Notes under the pieces: generated by a model
What the model saw: only the letters and a program-made list of their open reading frames with translations
Database searches by the model: none
What the model was told of the DNA's origin: nothing
In this document: piece by piece, positions 1 through 8,815 of the stretch
Position numbering within the stretch: the stretch's first letter is position 1
How the letters are laid out: each line of letters begins with the position of its first letter
Assembly: GCA_038199985.1 (NCBI GenBank)
Contig: JBBPYK010000054.1
Coordinates: forward strand, 62,001 to 126,000
DNA length: 64,000 nucleotides
Reading direction: 5' to 3'
DNA from: Arthrobacter_J sp038199985
GTDB lineage: Bacteria > Actinomycetota > Actinomycetes > Actinomycetales > Micrococcaceae
Program-made: the position numbers and the translations under genes

Positions 1-1
1 G

Positions 2-886
2 AGTACTTCTGAACTATCTGCACCCGGCAAATCGAGGGGACTACGCGATGTAGTCAAATCAAGATTTCTTCTGCGTCTTTTGGTAGCCAAAGAGCTCAAA
101 GTTCGTTACCGAGGCTCTGTGTTGGGTCTACTGTGGTCCTACATAAAGCCGGCGGTGCAGTTCATCGTTTTCTATATAGCGCTTGGGGTCTTCCTCGGAC
201 TCGAAAAGAGCCCCACGAACCCGGACGGCCTGCCGAACTATTCTATTTACTTGTTTTCAGGTATTGTCCTGATCAATTTTTTCTCTGAAGCACTCGGGAA
301 CGCAGCCAGATCGATTGTTGGCAACGGTAATCTCATCAAGAAGATCTACCTTCCACGGCAGCTCTTTCCCGTCGCTTCAGTGTGGGTTTCAGCTGTCCAT
401 TTCTTCCCGCAGCTAGTGGTGCTTTTGGCTGCATGTTTGTTTGTAGGCTGGTCGCCGTCCCTCTCGCAGCTGGCCGCTGCGGGGGCAGGATTCGTGATTG
501 TCGCGTTGCTTGCGACCGGACTTGGTCTCCTATTCGGTGCTGCGAACGTCTATTTCAGGGACTCTGAGAACTTTGTCGATATGCTCTTGATGATCGCCAC
601 GTGGGCGTCCCCAGTCCTCTATGCGTGGACCATGGTTGAGGCGAAACTTGGCAGTGCCTGGTTTGCCGTTTATCAAAGCAACCCGATGACTATCGCCGTC
701 GAACTATTTCATTTGGCGTTCTGGGTGCCGACTACCGATCCGTTGGCCATCGATCAGGCGACTGCCGTTCCACCTGATCTTCTCGATTTCTGGACTCCCG
801 TAGGTTTGGTCACTGCTGTGGCCATCCTGGTTCTGGGCCAGATCACTTTCCGCCGGCTCGAGGGCCGGTTTGCTCAGGAGCTCTGA
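2..886 (+). CDS. Polysaccharide ABC transporter permease (5' truncated)
   Basis: Membrane subunit of an ABC-2 type exporter for a lipid-linked wall polysaccharide (Wzm/TagG class). The reading frame is open to the left edge of the window, so the start codon lies outside; an internal TTG at 80 would cut into the conserved cytoplasmic N-terminal helix (KELKVRYRGSVLG) typical of the family. About six hydrophobic segments follow. Its stop overlaps the start of the cognate ATPase by one base (TGATG), showing translational coupling. The family assignment is secure; the exported polymer is inferred from the neighbouring glycan genes. Confidence 0.85.
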   Translation, partial: STSELSAPGKSRGLRDVVKSRFLLRLLVAKELKVRYRGSVLGLLWSYIKPAVQFIVFYIALGVFLGLEKSPTNPDGLPNYSIYLFSGIVLINFFSEALGNAARSIVGNGNLIKKIYLPRQLFPVASVWVSAVHFFPQLVVLLAACLFVGWSPSLSQLAAAGAGFVIVALLATGLGLLFGAANVYFRDSENFVDMLLMIATWASPVLYAWTMVEAKLGSAWFAVYQSNPMTIAVELFHLAFWVPTTDPLAIDQATAVPPDLLDFWTPVGLVTAVAILVLGQITFRRLEGRFAQEL

Positions 887-1620
887 TGTCGGTGTTGGCC
901 GTAGAAGTTGAGGATGTCAGCAAGCAGTTTGTGCTGCGACACACGCGATCTATCAAGGAGGCATTTGTCTGGCTGGTCAAGGGTCGCAAGGGTGACCTTT
1001 CGGAAAGATTCCACGCCCTTGAGGATGTGTCCGTTAAGATCAGCCAAGGTGAGTCTGTCGCACTGCTGGGACTCAACGGGTCCGGTAAATCTACGTTACT
1101 GAAACATATGTCCGGCGTCATGCTTCCAGATTCTGGAACGGTACGTACCCGTGGCAGAGTCGCAGGTCTTATCGAGGTAGGAGCTGGGTTCCATCCGGAT
1201 TTGAGTGGGCGAGACAACGTATATCTCAACGGGGCGATTCTGGGGATGACCGAAAAAGAGATTGACGAGAAATTTGACTCGATCATCGAATTCTCAGAGA
1301 TCGGACAATTCATCGACACAGAGGTCAAGTTCTACTCGTCCGGCATGTACCTAAGGCTAGCTTTCTCCGTCGCCGTGCATACTGATCCGGAGGTGTTCCT
1401 CGTGGATGAGATTCTGGCTGTGGGGGACGAGCCCTTCCAGAAGAAGTGCATCAAGAAGATCAAGGAGCTGGGCGCGGCCGGTAAAACGCTCGTTGTCGTC
1501 AGCCACGATCTGGATCTCGTCCTAAAAATCTGTGAGCGTGGCATTCTGATGGAGAAGGGACGTCTCGTCCTTGATTCCTCGGCTACGGATGTCGTGAAAG
1601 CGTTGCGTTCCGGGGCTTAG
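886..1620 (+). CDS. Polysaccharide ABC transporter ATP-binding protein
   Basis: ATPase partner of the preceding permease (Wzt/TagH class), 244 residues. Visible motifs are Walker A (GLNGSGKST near residue 63), the family-typical signature region FYSSGMYLRLAFSVA, and Walker B (VFLVDEILAVGDE). It ends shortly after the nucleotide-binding domain and has no long C-terminal carbohydrate-binding domain as found in some Wzt proteins, so substrate selection by this subunit is probably limited. It sits at the head of a glycopolymer locus that also has a flippase, so two export routes may exist. Confidence 0.9.
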   Translation: MSVLAVEVEDVSKQFVLRHTRSIKEAFVWLVKGRKGDLSERFHALEDVSVKISQGESVALLGLNGSGKSTLLKHMSGVMLPDSGTVRTRGRVAGLIEVGAGFHPDLSGRDNVYLNGAILGMTEKEIDEKFDSIIEFSEIGQFIDTEVKFYSSGMYLRLAFSVAVHTDPEVFLVDEILAVGDEPFQKKCIKKIKELGAAGKTLVVVSHDLDLVLKICERGILMEKGRLVLDSSATDVVKALRSGA

Positions 1621-1632
1621 CCTCACGCTTAG

Positions 1633-3675
1633 CTACCCGCACGCTGTTACCTTGTAGAGTTTCGCTTCGCCCTCGCTGGCAATGAGTTCCAGTCCTGGTG
1701 CGCTTTCGGCGTTGTCCATTGCGGTGTTGACGTGTTGGCCGCCCTGGACCTCAATGTCATCGAAGTCGAGAGCGTAGTAGGCGTCCAATTCCTTCACCGC
1801 TGGGCAAACGTCAGGATTCACTCCGGCTTCATCCATTGAGGACATCAACACCAGCTCAGCCCTGGAACGGAGGCCAACTACATGAGGCGAGACAGTTTGG
1901 CGTCCCGAGATCGCGTAGACCAAGGTGCTGCCGTTCCATGGATCTCCGTAAACAACATCTCCGGGCGGGACCAGCTCAGGCACGCGTTTGAGTAACGCCA
2001 ACTCGTCGCTGCTCAGAAGTACGGATGTGTCCGAGATGCGGTATCGCTCGGAGGCCAGGCGCTGCTCCCTGTTCACTGAACCAATCTGCGCTAGGAGCGT
2101 CGTGGCACCGAGGGCCATGACAATAACAGCGGCCGCCATGCCCCTGTTCGAGAGCCCCCAACCGCGAGGAAAAGCGCGTTGGTAGAATTGGGATGTCGTC
2201 AGTTGCAGGCTTTCCGTCCACAGTCCCAGTGAGCGTAGCATCCGGGTGCCGCCCAGTACTGCTATCGGAAGTGTGACGGTGGGCAGTATGGCTGCCAGCC
2301 GGTAAGCATCGTTGTACCAAACCCCGGTCCAGAAATGCCTGAGGTTCCCTTCCGGCATCGCTGAGGCGACAATATAGAGGGCCGAACCTACAGCAAAGAC
2401 CCCAAGCAGCCACCATCTGCGGGGTTCCTGGGCAAGCGTCGCGAGCCCGGCCAGTGTCAAAAGCAACAGGAGAAACGAAACATGATTGCCTTGGGGACCA
2501 CCGCCGAGAATCTCCCCTATGGCCTGTGAGACCGTTTGCCGCGGGTCCCAGCCGGAGGCGACCTGAGGCTGCAGTGCTAGTTGCCATCCGAACATGCCGA
2601 CGGCCATATATGCCACGACCGCTATGAGAGCAGCGATTACGGCTAGGCCAGAGCGCATTTTTCGACGCCAGGCGACGGCGATGTGGCCGAGCCAAGCGAC
2701 CATCATTGGGGCGCCAAAGGCAATGACGGCTATGACAGTGCTGGGGTGAGCCAGCGCGAGACCGGGGAGAACGGCAAGGAATTGGACGCCTGCGGGGAGA
2801 ACCGCGAGCCCGATAGTCCCGAGCCTCAGTCCGGAAACCATTATACCGAGCGCAGCGGGCAAAATTGCAATCGCGAGTAGGTTGGGGTAGAGGACGCCGA
2901 AATCGATCATCAGATAGGGAAAGGCGCTGAACCCGGCGGCGATGGCTCCGGTGAGCAGTACCGGCAGGATGCGCGTGCCCGTGATCCGGGTTACGAGGTA
3001 GATGCAACCTAGGGGCCATAGCACTGCCCCGATCACGATGTTCCCTGCGGTTACCGCGGCAGGCACCGATGTTCCTAGTAACTGCACAACGAGGGCAAGA
3101 ACATTATGCCAAGCTGCCGGGTAGAAAGCCTGTGACGCTTCAGTCAAATTGCCAAGGGTCATCGACGAGCCATTGCCCGTCGTTTGGATATGGCGGATAG
3201 CGTTCAAGTGATAGATGTTGTCGTACGTCTGCGAAATGTTCTCCGGGCTGCCGATAATACTGACAAACCGGGCAGCGATAATGACTGATGGAACGAACAC
3301 TGCGAGTAGGTAGCAGGATGCCCGGATTTTTTCGTAGCTCAGGGGCAGGACACGTCCCGTGAGTCTACGCGCGCCGGGCGCGCCTGAAGAGTCGGAAGCG
3401 AAGGGTCGGGTGCGGAAGACTGCAATGCCAGAGCGGACCAAGAGTATGGCCATAGTCAGTGCCCCAGTGAAGATCGCGACTGACGCGGGAGAGAACCGCA
3501 GGGAAAAATATGGCCAAATAATGGCGGCCACGGCAATGATACTGACGGTGACTGGTCCTGCCAGCGCCCACATTGCGGTACCGCGTAGTCCAAGAGCGCG
3601 AAGGATGATCCCACCAGGAAGGAGGAAAAGCAGCAGCGTGCCGACCAAGATGGGAACGAATTGCGGCCAGGACAT
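1633..3675 (-). CDS. DUF6541-like polytopic membrane protein
   Basis: A 680-residue protein with many hydrophobic segments through roughly residue 540, then a soluble C-terminal tail of about 140 residues. The overall look is that of the actinobacterial DUF6541 family, large membrane proteins found in wall-polysaccharide loci and often suspected to be GT-C-like glycosyltransferases. That function is inference; I see no decisive catalytic motif. The ATG start at 3675 begins directly with a membrane segment. It is convergent with the ABC ATPase gene, 12 bases away, and divergent from the glycosyltransferase gene at 3848. Confidence 0.7.
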   Translation of the reverse strand: MSWPQFVPILVGTLLLFLLPGGIILRALGLRGTAMWALAGPVTVSIIAVAAIIWPYFSLRFSPASVAIFTGALTMAILLVRSGIAVFRTRPFASDSSGAPGARRLTGRVLPLSYEKIRASCYLLAVFVPSVIIAARFVSIIGSPENISQTYDNIYHLNAIRHIQTTGNGSSMTLGNLTEASQAFYPAAWHNVLALVVQLLGTSVPAAVTAGNIVIGAVLWPLGCIYLVTRITGTRILPVLLTGAIAAGFSAFPYLMIDFGVLYPNLLAIAILPAALGIMVSGLRLGTIGLAVLPAGVQFLAVLPGLALAHPSTVIAVIAFGAPMMVAWLGHIAVAWRRKMRSGLAVIAALIAVVAYMAVGMFGWQLALQPQVASGWDPRQTVSQAIGEILGGGPQGNHVSFLLLLLTLAGLATLAQEPRRWWLLGVFAVGSALYIVASAMPEGNLRHFWTGVWYNDAYRLAAILPTVTLPIAVLGGTRMLRSLGLWTESLQLTTSQFYQRAFPRGWGLSNRGMAAAVIVMALGATTLLAQIGSVNREQRLASERYRISDTSVLLSSDELALLKRVPELVPPGDVVYGDPWNGSTLVYAISGRQTVSPHVVGLRSRAELVLMSSMDEAGVNPDVCPAVKELDAYYALDFDDIEVQGGQHVNTAMDNAESAPGLELIASEGEAKLYKVTACG

Positions 3676-3847
3676 GCGTGGGCTCCTCGGACTGTTGCTG
3701 GATGGGCCGCGGGGCTATCCCACGAGGATGCCTTCGGCGCAGCTGATAGACATACCAGCCTCCTACCCTACTGGACAGAGTGAGCAGAATTGAGGCCGCT
3801 GGTTCGGCGGGTGCTAGTCCGTGCGATAGATGTGAAATACTGGGGCC

Positions 3848-4513
3848 GTGAGCCGATCCTGGGTTGTTATTCCGATGTATAACGAGTCAACTGTCGTCGT
3901 CGAAGTCATTAGAGACCTCCTCCCCACCTTTCCGAACGTTGTCTGCATTGATGATGGCAGCACCGATGAGTGCGCGCAGTTCGCTCGCGATGCGGGAGCT
4001 GTAGTTGTACAGCACCCAATTAATCTGGGACAGGGAGCTGCCCTGCAGACGGGCATTGAGTACGCGCTGCAGGATCCAGGGATGGACAGCATCGTGACCT
4101 TCGACGCGGATGGACAACACCGAGTTGAGGACGCCAGAGATATGGTGGCGCGTATTTCCTCCGGCGAGGCCGATATAGTTCTGGGGTCGCGATTCCTTGA
4201 CGACCGCACAAAGATGGGGCCGGCGAAGCGACTGGTGTTAAAAACAGCAGCGCTGCAATCGAAACTAGCAACGGGGATGGACCTGACCGACGCGCATAAT
4301 GGTTTGCGGGCCATCAGTAGGACGGTTGCGGAGGACATCCACCTGACACAGAACCGCATGGCTCATGCCTCCGAGCTGGTGAACCAGCTGGCAGTTCTTA
4401 AACCCCGTTGGGTGGAACATCCGGTCGAAATTATTTACACGGATTATTCCAAGGCGAAGGGTCAATCGCTGTTAAATTCTGTCAATATCCTTGCTGAACT
4501 GTTCCTGAGGTAG
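3848..4513 (+). CDS. Family 2 glycosyltransferase (DPM1-like)
   Basis: A 221-residue GT-A enzyme with the N-terminal nucleotide-sugar fold (VVIPMYNES), the lipid-phosphate glycosyltransferase pattern NLGQGAALQTGIEYA, and the metal-binding FDADGQH (DxD-like) motif. The form resembles enzymes that charge polyprenyl phosphate with a sugar (dolichol-phosphate mannosyltransferase type), without C-terminal membrane anchors. GTG start. The DUF2304 gene follows after five bases, a common pairing in which the small membrane protein probably anchors the transferase. The sugar transferred cannot be read from sequence. Confidence 0.85.
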   Translation: MSRSWVVIPMYNESTVVVEVIRDLLPTFPNVVCIDDGSTDECAQFARDAGAVVVQHPINLGQGAALQTGIEYALQDPGMDSIVTFDADGQHRVEDARDMVARISSGEADIVLGSRFLDDRTKMGPAKRLVLKTAALQSKLATGMDLTDAHNGLRAISRTVAEDIHLTQNRMAHASELVNQLAVLKPRWVEHPVEIIYTDYSKAKGQSLLNSVNILAELFLR

Positions 4514-4518
4514 CTTCC

Positions 4519-4872
4519 ATGCTGATTGTTGTCCAGATCCTGCTCGTCTGCGCGGTTGTCCTCGTATCTTTGGTATTGATGCGCGGGGGGAGTAACGCAC
4601 GTCATTTGGCCATCCGGCGCATCATGCTGCTGTTGTTTGCAACGGCGGCAGTGCTGTCGATTTTCTTCCCTGCGCTGCTTTCCACCGTTGCCTCCTGGCT
4701 CGGTATTGGCCGCGGCACCGACTTGGTGCTCTATGCCCTCATAGTGTCCTTCCTCGTGTTCATGGCCACGTCCTACCAGCGGCACCGACAGACAGAGATG
4801 TCTCTTACCAAACTCGCCCGGCGTATAGCCATCGATGAAACTGAACGGCCATGGGAGTCGCTCTCCCGCTAA
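4519..4872 (+). CDS. DUF2304 small membrane protein
   Basis: A 117-residue protein with three hydrophobic segments (about residues 1-20, 32-55, 68-82) and a basic, charged C-terminus. Size, layout and position just after a DPM1-like transferase match DUF2304, which lies beside polyprenyl-phosphate glycosyltransferases in many actinobacteria. It probably forms a membrane complex with the product of the upstream gene; this is inferred from gene pairing. Confidence 0.75.
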   Translation: MLIVVQILLVCAVVLVSLVLMRGGSNARHLAIRRIMLLLFATAAVLSIFFPALLSTVASWLGIGRGTDLVLYALIVSFLVFMATSYQRHRQTEMSLTKLARRIAIDETERPWESLSR

Positions 4873-4923
4873 AGCCCACCGCGGCCGGACACTCTGGCGG
4901 CGATACCTGAAAGCAGAATTCTG

Positions 4924-5820
4924 ATGACGATAGACGTGATGTTCCCCTATTACGGGGACGTGGCCATGATGAAAGCAGCGGTTAGCAGTGTCCTCAACCA
5001 GGATGATCGGGACTTCAAACTGACCATTGTCGATGATCGCTACCCTGACGACACTCTCCCGGCCTACTTTTCGGCGCTAACGGAGTCCGACGACAGGATC
5101 GCCTATTCTCGGAATGAAAAGAACCTCGGGGCCAACGGTAATTACCGCAAGTGTGTGGGCCTCATCCAGCACGAGATCGTCGTGATCATGGGTGCTGACG
5201 ACGTCATGCTGCCGAATTACCTCTCCACGGTCCGCCAAGCGTTCAGCGAACCGTCCGTGTCGATCGTTCAGCCCCAGGTGGAGGTTATTGACGAGCTCGG
5301 TGAGGTCTACCTACCACTGGCTGATCGAATTAAAGCTGCAATGCGGCGGCGCGCCACCGGCAGCAGTAGTACCGCTGTGCTGCAGGGAGAGCCGATCGCC
5401 AAAAGCTTGATCTCTGGCAACTGGTTATACTTTCCATCTATCGCATGGCGCGCGGACGCTATCAAGGCCCATTCCTTTCGACCAGAGTACGATGTCGTTC
5501 AGGACCTTGCGCTTGCACTGGACGTCCTCATGGCGGGCGGCCAGCTTCTCGCTACGGACACGGTCTGTTTTCAGTATCGCCGTCACCGGGAGAGCGATTC
5601 CTCGGTGCGGGCTCTTGACGGTCGTCGGTTCGATGAGGAACGTCGGTTCTTCAATGAATGTTCAGCAGACTTTGAGCGCCTCGATTGGCCTAAGGCAGCG
5701 GCGTCCGCTCGACTGCACTTGTCGTCACGACTCAACGCCGTAAGCCTGCTTCCTAAAGTTGTGTCGAAGCAGGCCTGGGGCGGACTGGGAAAGCTATTAG
5801 GGCACGCAGCGAGGTTCTAG
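4924..5820 (+). CDS. Family 2 glycosyltransferase
   Basis: A 298-residue GT-A glycosyltransferase. It begins with the fold-typical strand MTIDVMFPYYGDVAMMKAA, followed by SVLNQDD, VDDRYPDD and a second acidic pair, MGADDVMLPNYL, that would bind the metal and nucleotide. No membrane anchor is visible. It probably adds one sugar to the surface polymer made by this locus; donor and acceptor are unknown. It lies 51 bases after the DUF2304 gene on the same strand and may share its transcript. Confidence 0.85.
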   Translation: MTIDVMFPYYGDVAMMKAAVSSVLNQDDRDFKLTIVDDRYPDDTLPAYFSALTESDDRIAYSRNEKNLGANGNYRKCVGLIQHEIVVIMGADDVMLPNYLSTVRQAFSEPSVSIVQPQVEVIDELGEVYLPLADRIKAAMRRRATGSSSTAVLQGEPIAKSLISGNWLYFPSIAWRADAIKAHSFRPEYDVVQDLALALDVLMAGGQLLATDTVCFQYRRHRESDSSVRALDGRRFDEERRFFNECSADFERLDWPKAAASARLHLSSRLNAVSLLPKVVSKQAWGGLGKLLGHAARF

Positions 5821-5956
5821 AGACGCCTATTGACTGGATGTAGGCCGCAGTTCACCTCGTCCTAGCTGGTAGTCTTTCGATGTGCTGTCCGCAGCGAGCG
5901 CCCTAAAGCATCACGGGTGTTTTGAGATCTAATCACGAGTGATAAAGGTGGTAGGA

Positions 5957-6940
5957 ATGTCCATGCTGAGTGGATCGTCAGTATTGATTACTGGCGGAAC
6001 CGGATCGTTGGGGAAGGCCCTAGTCCGGGAGATTCTGGATAACCACGACGTCCGGCGGCTTGTCATCTTTAGCCGGGACGAGCTCAAGCAGCTGGAGGCG
6101 CGTCGTTTGTTCGAAGACGATTCTCGTCTCCGCTGGTTCATTGGTGACGTCAGAGATCGACACCGACTTGAGCGAGCTTTCCATCAAGTCGATTACGTCA
6201 TACATGCGGCTGCACTCAAGCAGGTTGACACCGCAGAGTACAATCCATTCGAGTATGTTGAAACAAACGTGCGTGGATCGCAGAACGTAATCGATGCCGC
6301 CATTGATGCGGGTGTCAAAAAGGTCGTTGCACTTTCCACAGACAAGGCATCGAGCCCGGTGAACCTTTATGGCGCGACCAAGTTATGTGCCGATCGGCTC
6401 TTTATCTCGGGCAACCACTACGCCGCGGCTTATGACACTCGTTTCTGCGTTGTTCGCTATGGAAACGTCATGGGTTCACGCGGATCGATCGTCCCAATCT
6501 GGAAGGCGATGGCAGCCCGCGGAGAATCTTTGCCATTGACTGACAATAGGATGACACGGTTCTGGATTACTCTGGACCAGGCAGTTAAATTTGTCTTGGA
6601 CTCATTCGAGATGATGCAGGGCGGGGAACTTTATGTTCCCAAAATACCCTCTGTGAGGATTCCCGAACTGGCTAAAGCAATTGCGCCGGATGCCCGGACA
6701 CACGAGATCGGCATTCGCCCTGGCGAGAAGCTACACGAAGAAATGATTGCAGTGGACGACTCCCGCCGCACACTTTCCCTAGGTTCCAGGTACGTCGTCA
6801 TGCCGCATCTCGCTGGGTGGGGATATGAACCGCCCAAGGACGGGGTCGCGGTGCCGGACGGCTGGAGCTATGAGTCCGATGGCAACGAACGTTTTCTCTC
6901 CGTTGACGAATTGCGGAATATGATCTCGGAAGGGTTGTAG
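5957..6940 (+). CDS. pseB: UDP-GlcNAc 4,6-dehydratase, C5-inverting (PseB)
   Basis: First enzyme of CMP-pseudaminic acid synthesis: converts UDP-GlcNAc to the 4-keto-6-deoxy-L-arabino sugar. It is a short, soluble extended SDR with the NAD(P) motif GGTGSLG near residue 13 and the active site TDK (128-130) followed by YGATK (Tyr138, Lys142), as in PseB/FlaA1 enzymes. It lacks the membrane helices of the retaining PglF/CapD type. I chose the ATG at 5957, preceded by a good ribosome site (AAGGTGG); an in-frame GTG at 5939 would add six residues. pseC follows after five bases. Confidence 0.9.
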   Translation: MSMLSGSSVLITGGTGSLGKALVREILDNHDVRRLVIFSRDELKQLEARRLFEDDSRLRWFIGDVRDRHRLERAFHQVDYVIHAAALKQVDTAEYNPFEYVETNVRGSQNVIDAAIDAGVKKVVALSTDKASSPVNLYGATKLCADRLFISGNHYAAAYDTRFCVVRYGNVMGSRGSIVPIWKAMAARGESLPLTDNRMTRFWITLDQAVKFVLDSFEMMQGGELYVPKIPSVRIPELAKAIAPDARTHEIGIRPGEKLHEEMIAVDDSRRTLSLGSRYVVMPHLAGWGYEPPKDGVAVPDGWSYESDGNERFLSVDELRNMISEGL

Positions 6941-6945
6941 ACAAA

Positions 6946-8073
6946 ATGCTTCCTTACGGTCGGCAGTCTATAGATGAACGTGACATTTTGGCCGTCACAG
7001 AAGCCCTTCGCAGCGACTGGCTAACCACGGGGCCGATGGTTGATAGGTTCGAGGAAGCAATATCTTTAGTTGCGGGTGGATCTCAAGCTGTTGCCGTGAC
7101 GTCGGGTACTGCCGCGTTGCACACTGCTTATGTCGCTGCTGGAGTGGAGCCGGGCGATGAGGTCGTGACCACACCATTGACGTTTGTTGCTACGGCGGCA
7201 ACTGCGGCCATCGCTGGAGCAAAAATTCTCTTTGCTGACGTGGACGCGTCAACTGGAAATCTCTCGCTTGAGGCCGCTGAGTGCTTAGTATCTGATCGGA
7301 CCCGCGTGATCACCGCAGTTGACTACGCAGGCTTGCCGGTTGATGCGGAGGCGTTCAATAGGTTGGCGCACAAAAATGGCGCCTTGTTTATCGAGGATGC
7401 TGCTCATTCAGTGGGTTCGACACTGAACGGAAGCCCGGTAGGTGAAATCGCCGATCTAACGACATTTTCTTTCTTCCCTACGAAGAATCTGACGACCGGT
7501 GAAGGTGGCGCAGTTGTGTCCCCCGATGGACGGCTCGCCGCTCGGGCTCGTAATTTTAAGGGGCAAGGATTAATCCGCGATAGTGATACCTTGCGCTACC
7601 CGGAAGAAGGTCCTTGGCATCAGGAAGTGCACGAATTTGGTATCAACTATCGATTGCCAGATATCTTGTGCGCCTTGGGCGTAAGTCAGATAGGGAAGCT
7701 GGAGCAGTTCAAGCAGAGACGACAGCAGATTCATAACCTCTACAACGACGCCTTTTCTACCAATGACGAACTGATTATTCCCGGCGTAATGGAAGGGGCC
7801 TCTCCCGCTTGGCATCTTTACCCCCTACGCGTTCCGGCGGAACGGCGTCGTGTCGTATTTGAGGAACTGCGATCCAGAGGGATCGGAGTGCAGGTCAACT
7901 ACATTCCTGCCTATTGGCATCCGGTTTTCGAGGACTTGGGCTACCGTCGGGGCATGTGTCCCAACGCGGAGGCGTATTATCAACAGGAAATTTCCCTGCC
8001 CCTCTTTCCTGGTCTCACTGACGATCAAGTCCACCAAGTAATCGACAACGTTATCGCTGTCGTCGGGTCATGA
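6946..8073 (+). CDS. pseC: UDP-4-keto-sugar aminotransferase (PseC)
   Basis: PLP-dependent DegT/DnrJ family aminotransferase, 375 residues, second step of the pathway: amination at C4 to give UDP-4-amino-4,6-dideoxy-AltNAc. Visible are TSGTAALH (phosphate-binding region), FIEDAAHSVGS, and FFPTKNLTTGEGG, in which Lys180 should form the internal aldimine. Length and motif spacing agree with PseC. The stop overlaps the start of pseF by four bases (ATGA). The context with PseB, PseF, PseG and PseI makes this role much more likely than a perosamine or viosamine aminotransferase. Confidence 0.9.
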   Translation: MLPYGRQSIDERDILAVTEALRSDWLTTGPMVDRFEEAISLVAGGSQAVAVTSGTAALHTAYVAAGVEPGDEVVTTPLTFVATAATAAIAGAKILFADVDASTGNLSLEAAECLVSDRTRVITAVDYAGLPVDAEAFNRLAHKNGALFIEDAAHSVGSTLNGSPVGEIADLTTFSFFPTKNLTTGEGGAVVSPDGRLAARARNFKGQGLIRDSDTLRYPEEGPWHQEVHEFGINYRLPDILCALGVSQIGKLEQFKQRRQQIHNLYNDAFSTNDELIIPGVMEGASPAWHLYPLRVPAERRRVVFEELRSRGIGVQVNYIPAYWHPVFEDLGYRRGMCPNAEAYYQQEISLPLFPGLTDDQVHQVIDNVIAVVGS

Positions 8074-8813
8074 CAGTGACTGCGCCACGCGTCGTGGCTA
8101 TTGTTCAAGCTCGTATGGGTTCGACTCGCCTGCGCGGCAAGGTGTTGGAACCGCTTTTAGGCCGACCGGTACTGGATTGGGTTGTCCGGGCCGCGAAAGA
8201 ATCCGACGGTGTCGATGACGTAGTTATTGCGACATCTGAGTCATCGGATGATGACATCATCGATGATCTGGGTGCGAGCTTGGGCGTTCAAGTCGTGCGA
8301 GGAAGCGAAGACGACGTGTTATCGCGCTTTCTCTGTGCGGCCGACCGCACTACGGCCGACGCAGTCGTTCGCTTGACTGCGGATTGTCCGTTGCTGGACC
8401 CGGTTCTTATCTCGGAGATCGTTGCCATTTGGCGGCGCTCACCAGACGTTGATTACGTGTCAACCACCCATCCGCGTTCACTGCCTCGTGGGCTGGACGT
8501 TGAACTGGTTACTACCGAAGCTTTGCGCCTTGTTGACCGGCGAACAGAGGAATACCACCGAGTGCATGTGACTAGTGCAGTTTACGAGGACGGCGCTGGC
8601 TTTACTTGTGCGTCGCTGTCTTTTATTCCGCGCAATGATCGCTACCGAGTCACTCTCGACACTCCTGAGGATTTGGACCTCCTCTCGGCACTGACGAAAC
8701 TTTTAGGTGATGCGCCTCCTTCATGGCGTGACGTGGTGCGGACGCTGGACGCGCATCCCGAAATTGTCGAGATGAACGCCCATATTGAGCAGAAGGCACT
8801 GAGCGAGGGCTGA
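8070..8813 (+). CDS. pseF: Pseudaminic acid cytidylyltransferase (PseF-like)
   Basis: Activates pseudaminic acid with CTP to give CMP-Pse, the donor for transfer. The 247-residue protein starts with the nucleotidyltransferase motif AIVQARMGSTRLRGKVL and has RLTADCPLLDP, which carries the metal-binding acidic residues. It belongs to the SpsF/PseF-like cytidylyltransferases. In the absence of context it could be called a generic sugar-acid cytidylyltransferase; position between PseC and PseG makes PseF the likely role. Overlaps pseC by four bases, and the next gene follows after two. Confidence 0.85.
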   Translation: MTVTAPRVVAIVQARMGSTRLRGKVLEPLLGRPVLDWVVRAAKESDGVDDVVIATSESSDDDIIDDLGASLGVQVVRGSEDDVLSRFLCAADRTTADAVVRLTADCPLLDPVLISEIVAIWRRSPDVDYVSTTHPRSLPRGLDVELVTTEALRLVDRRTEEYHRVHVTSAVYEDGAGFTCASLSFIPRNDRYRVTLDTPEDLDLLSALTKLLGDAPPSWRDVVRTLDAHPEIVEMNAHIEQKALSEG

Positions 8814-8815
8814 TT

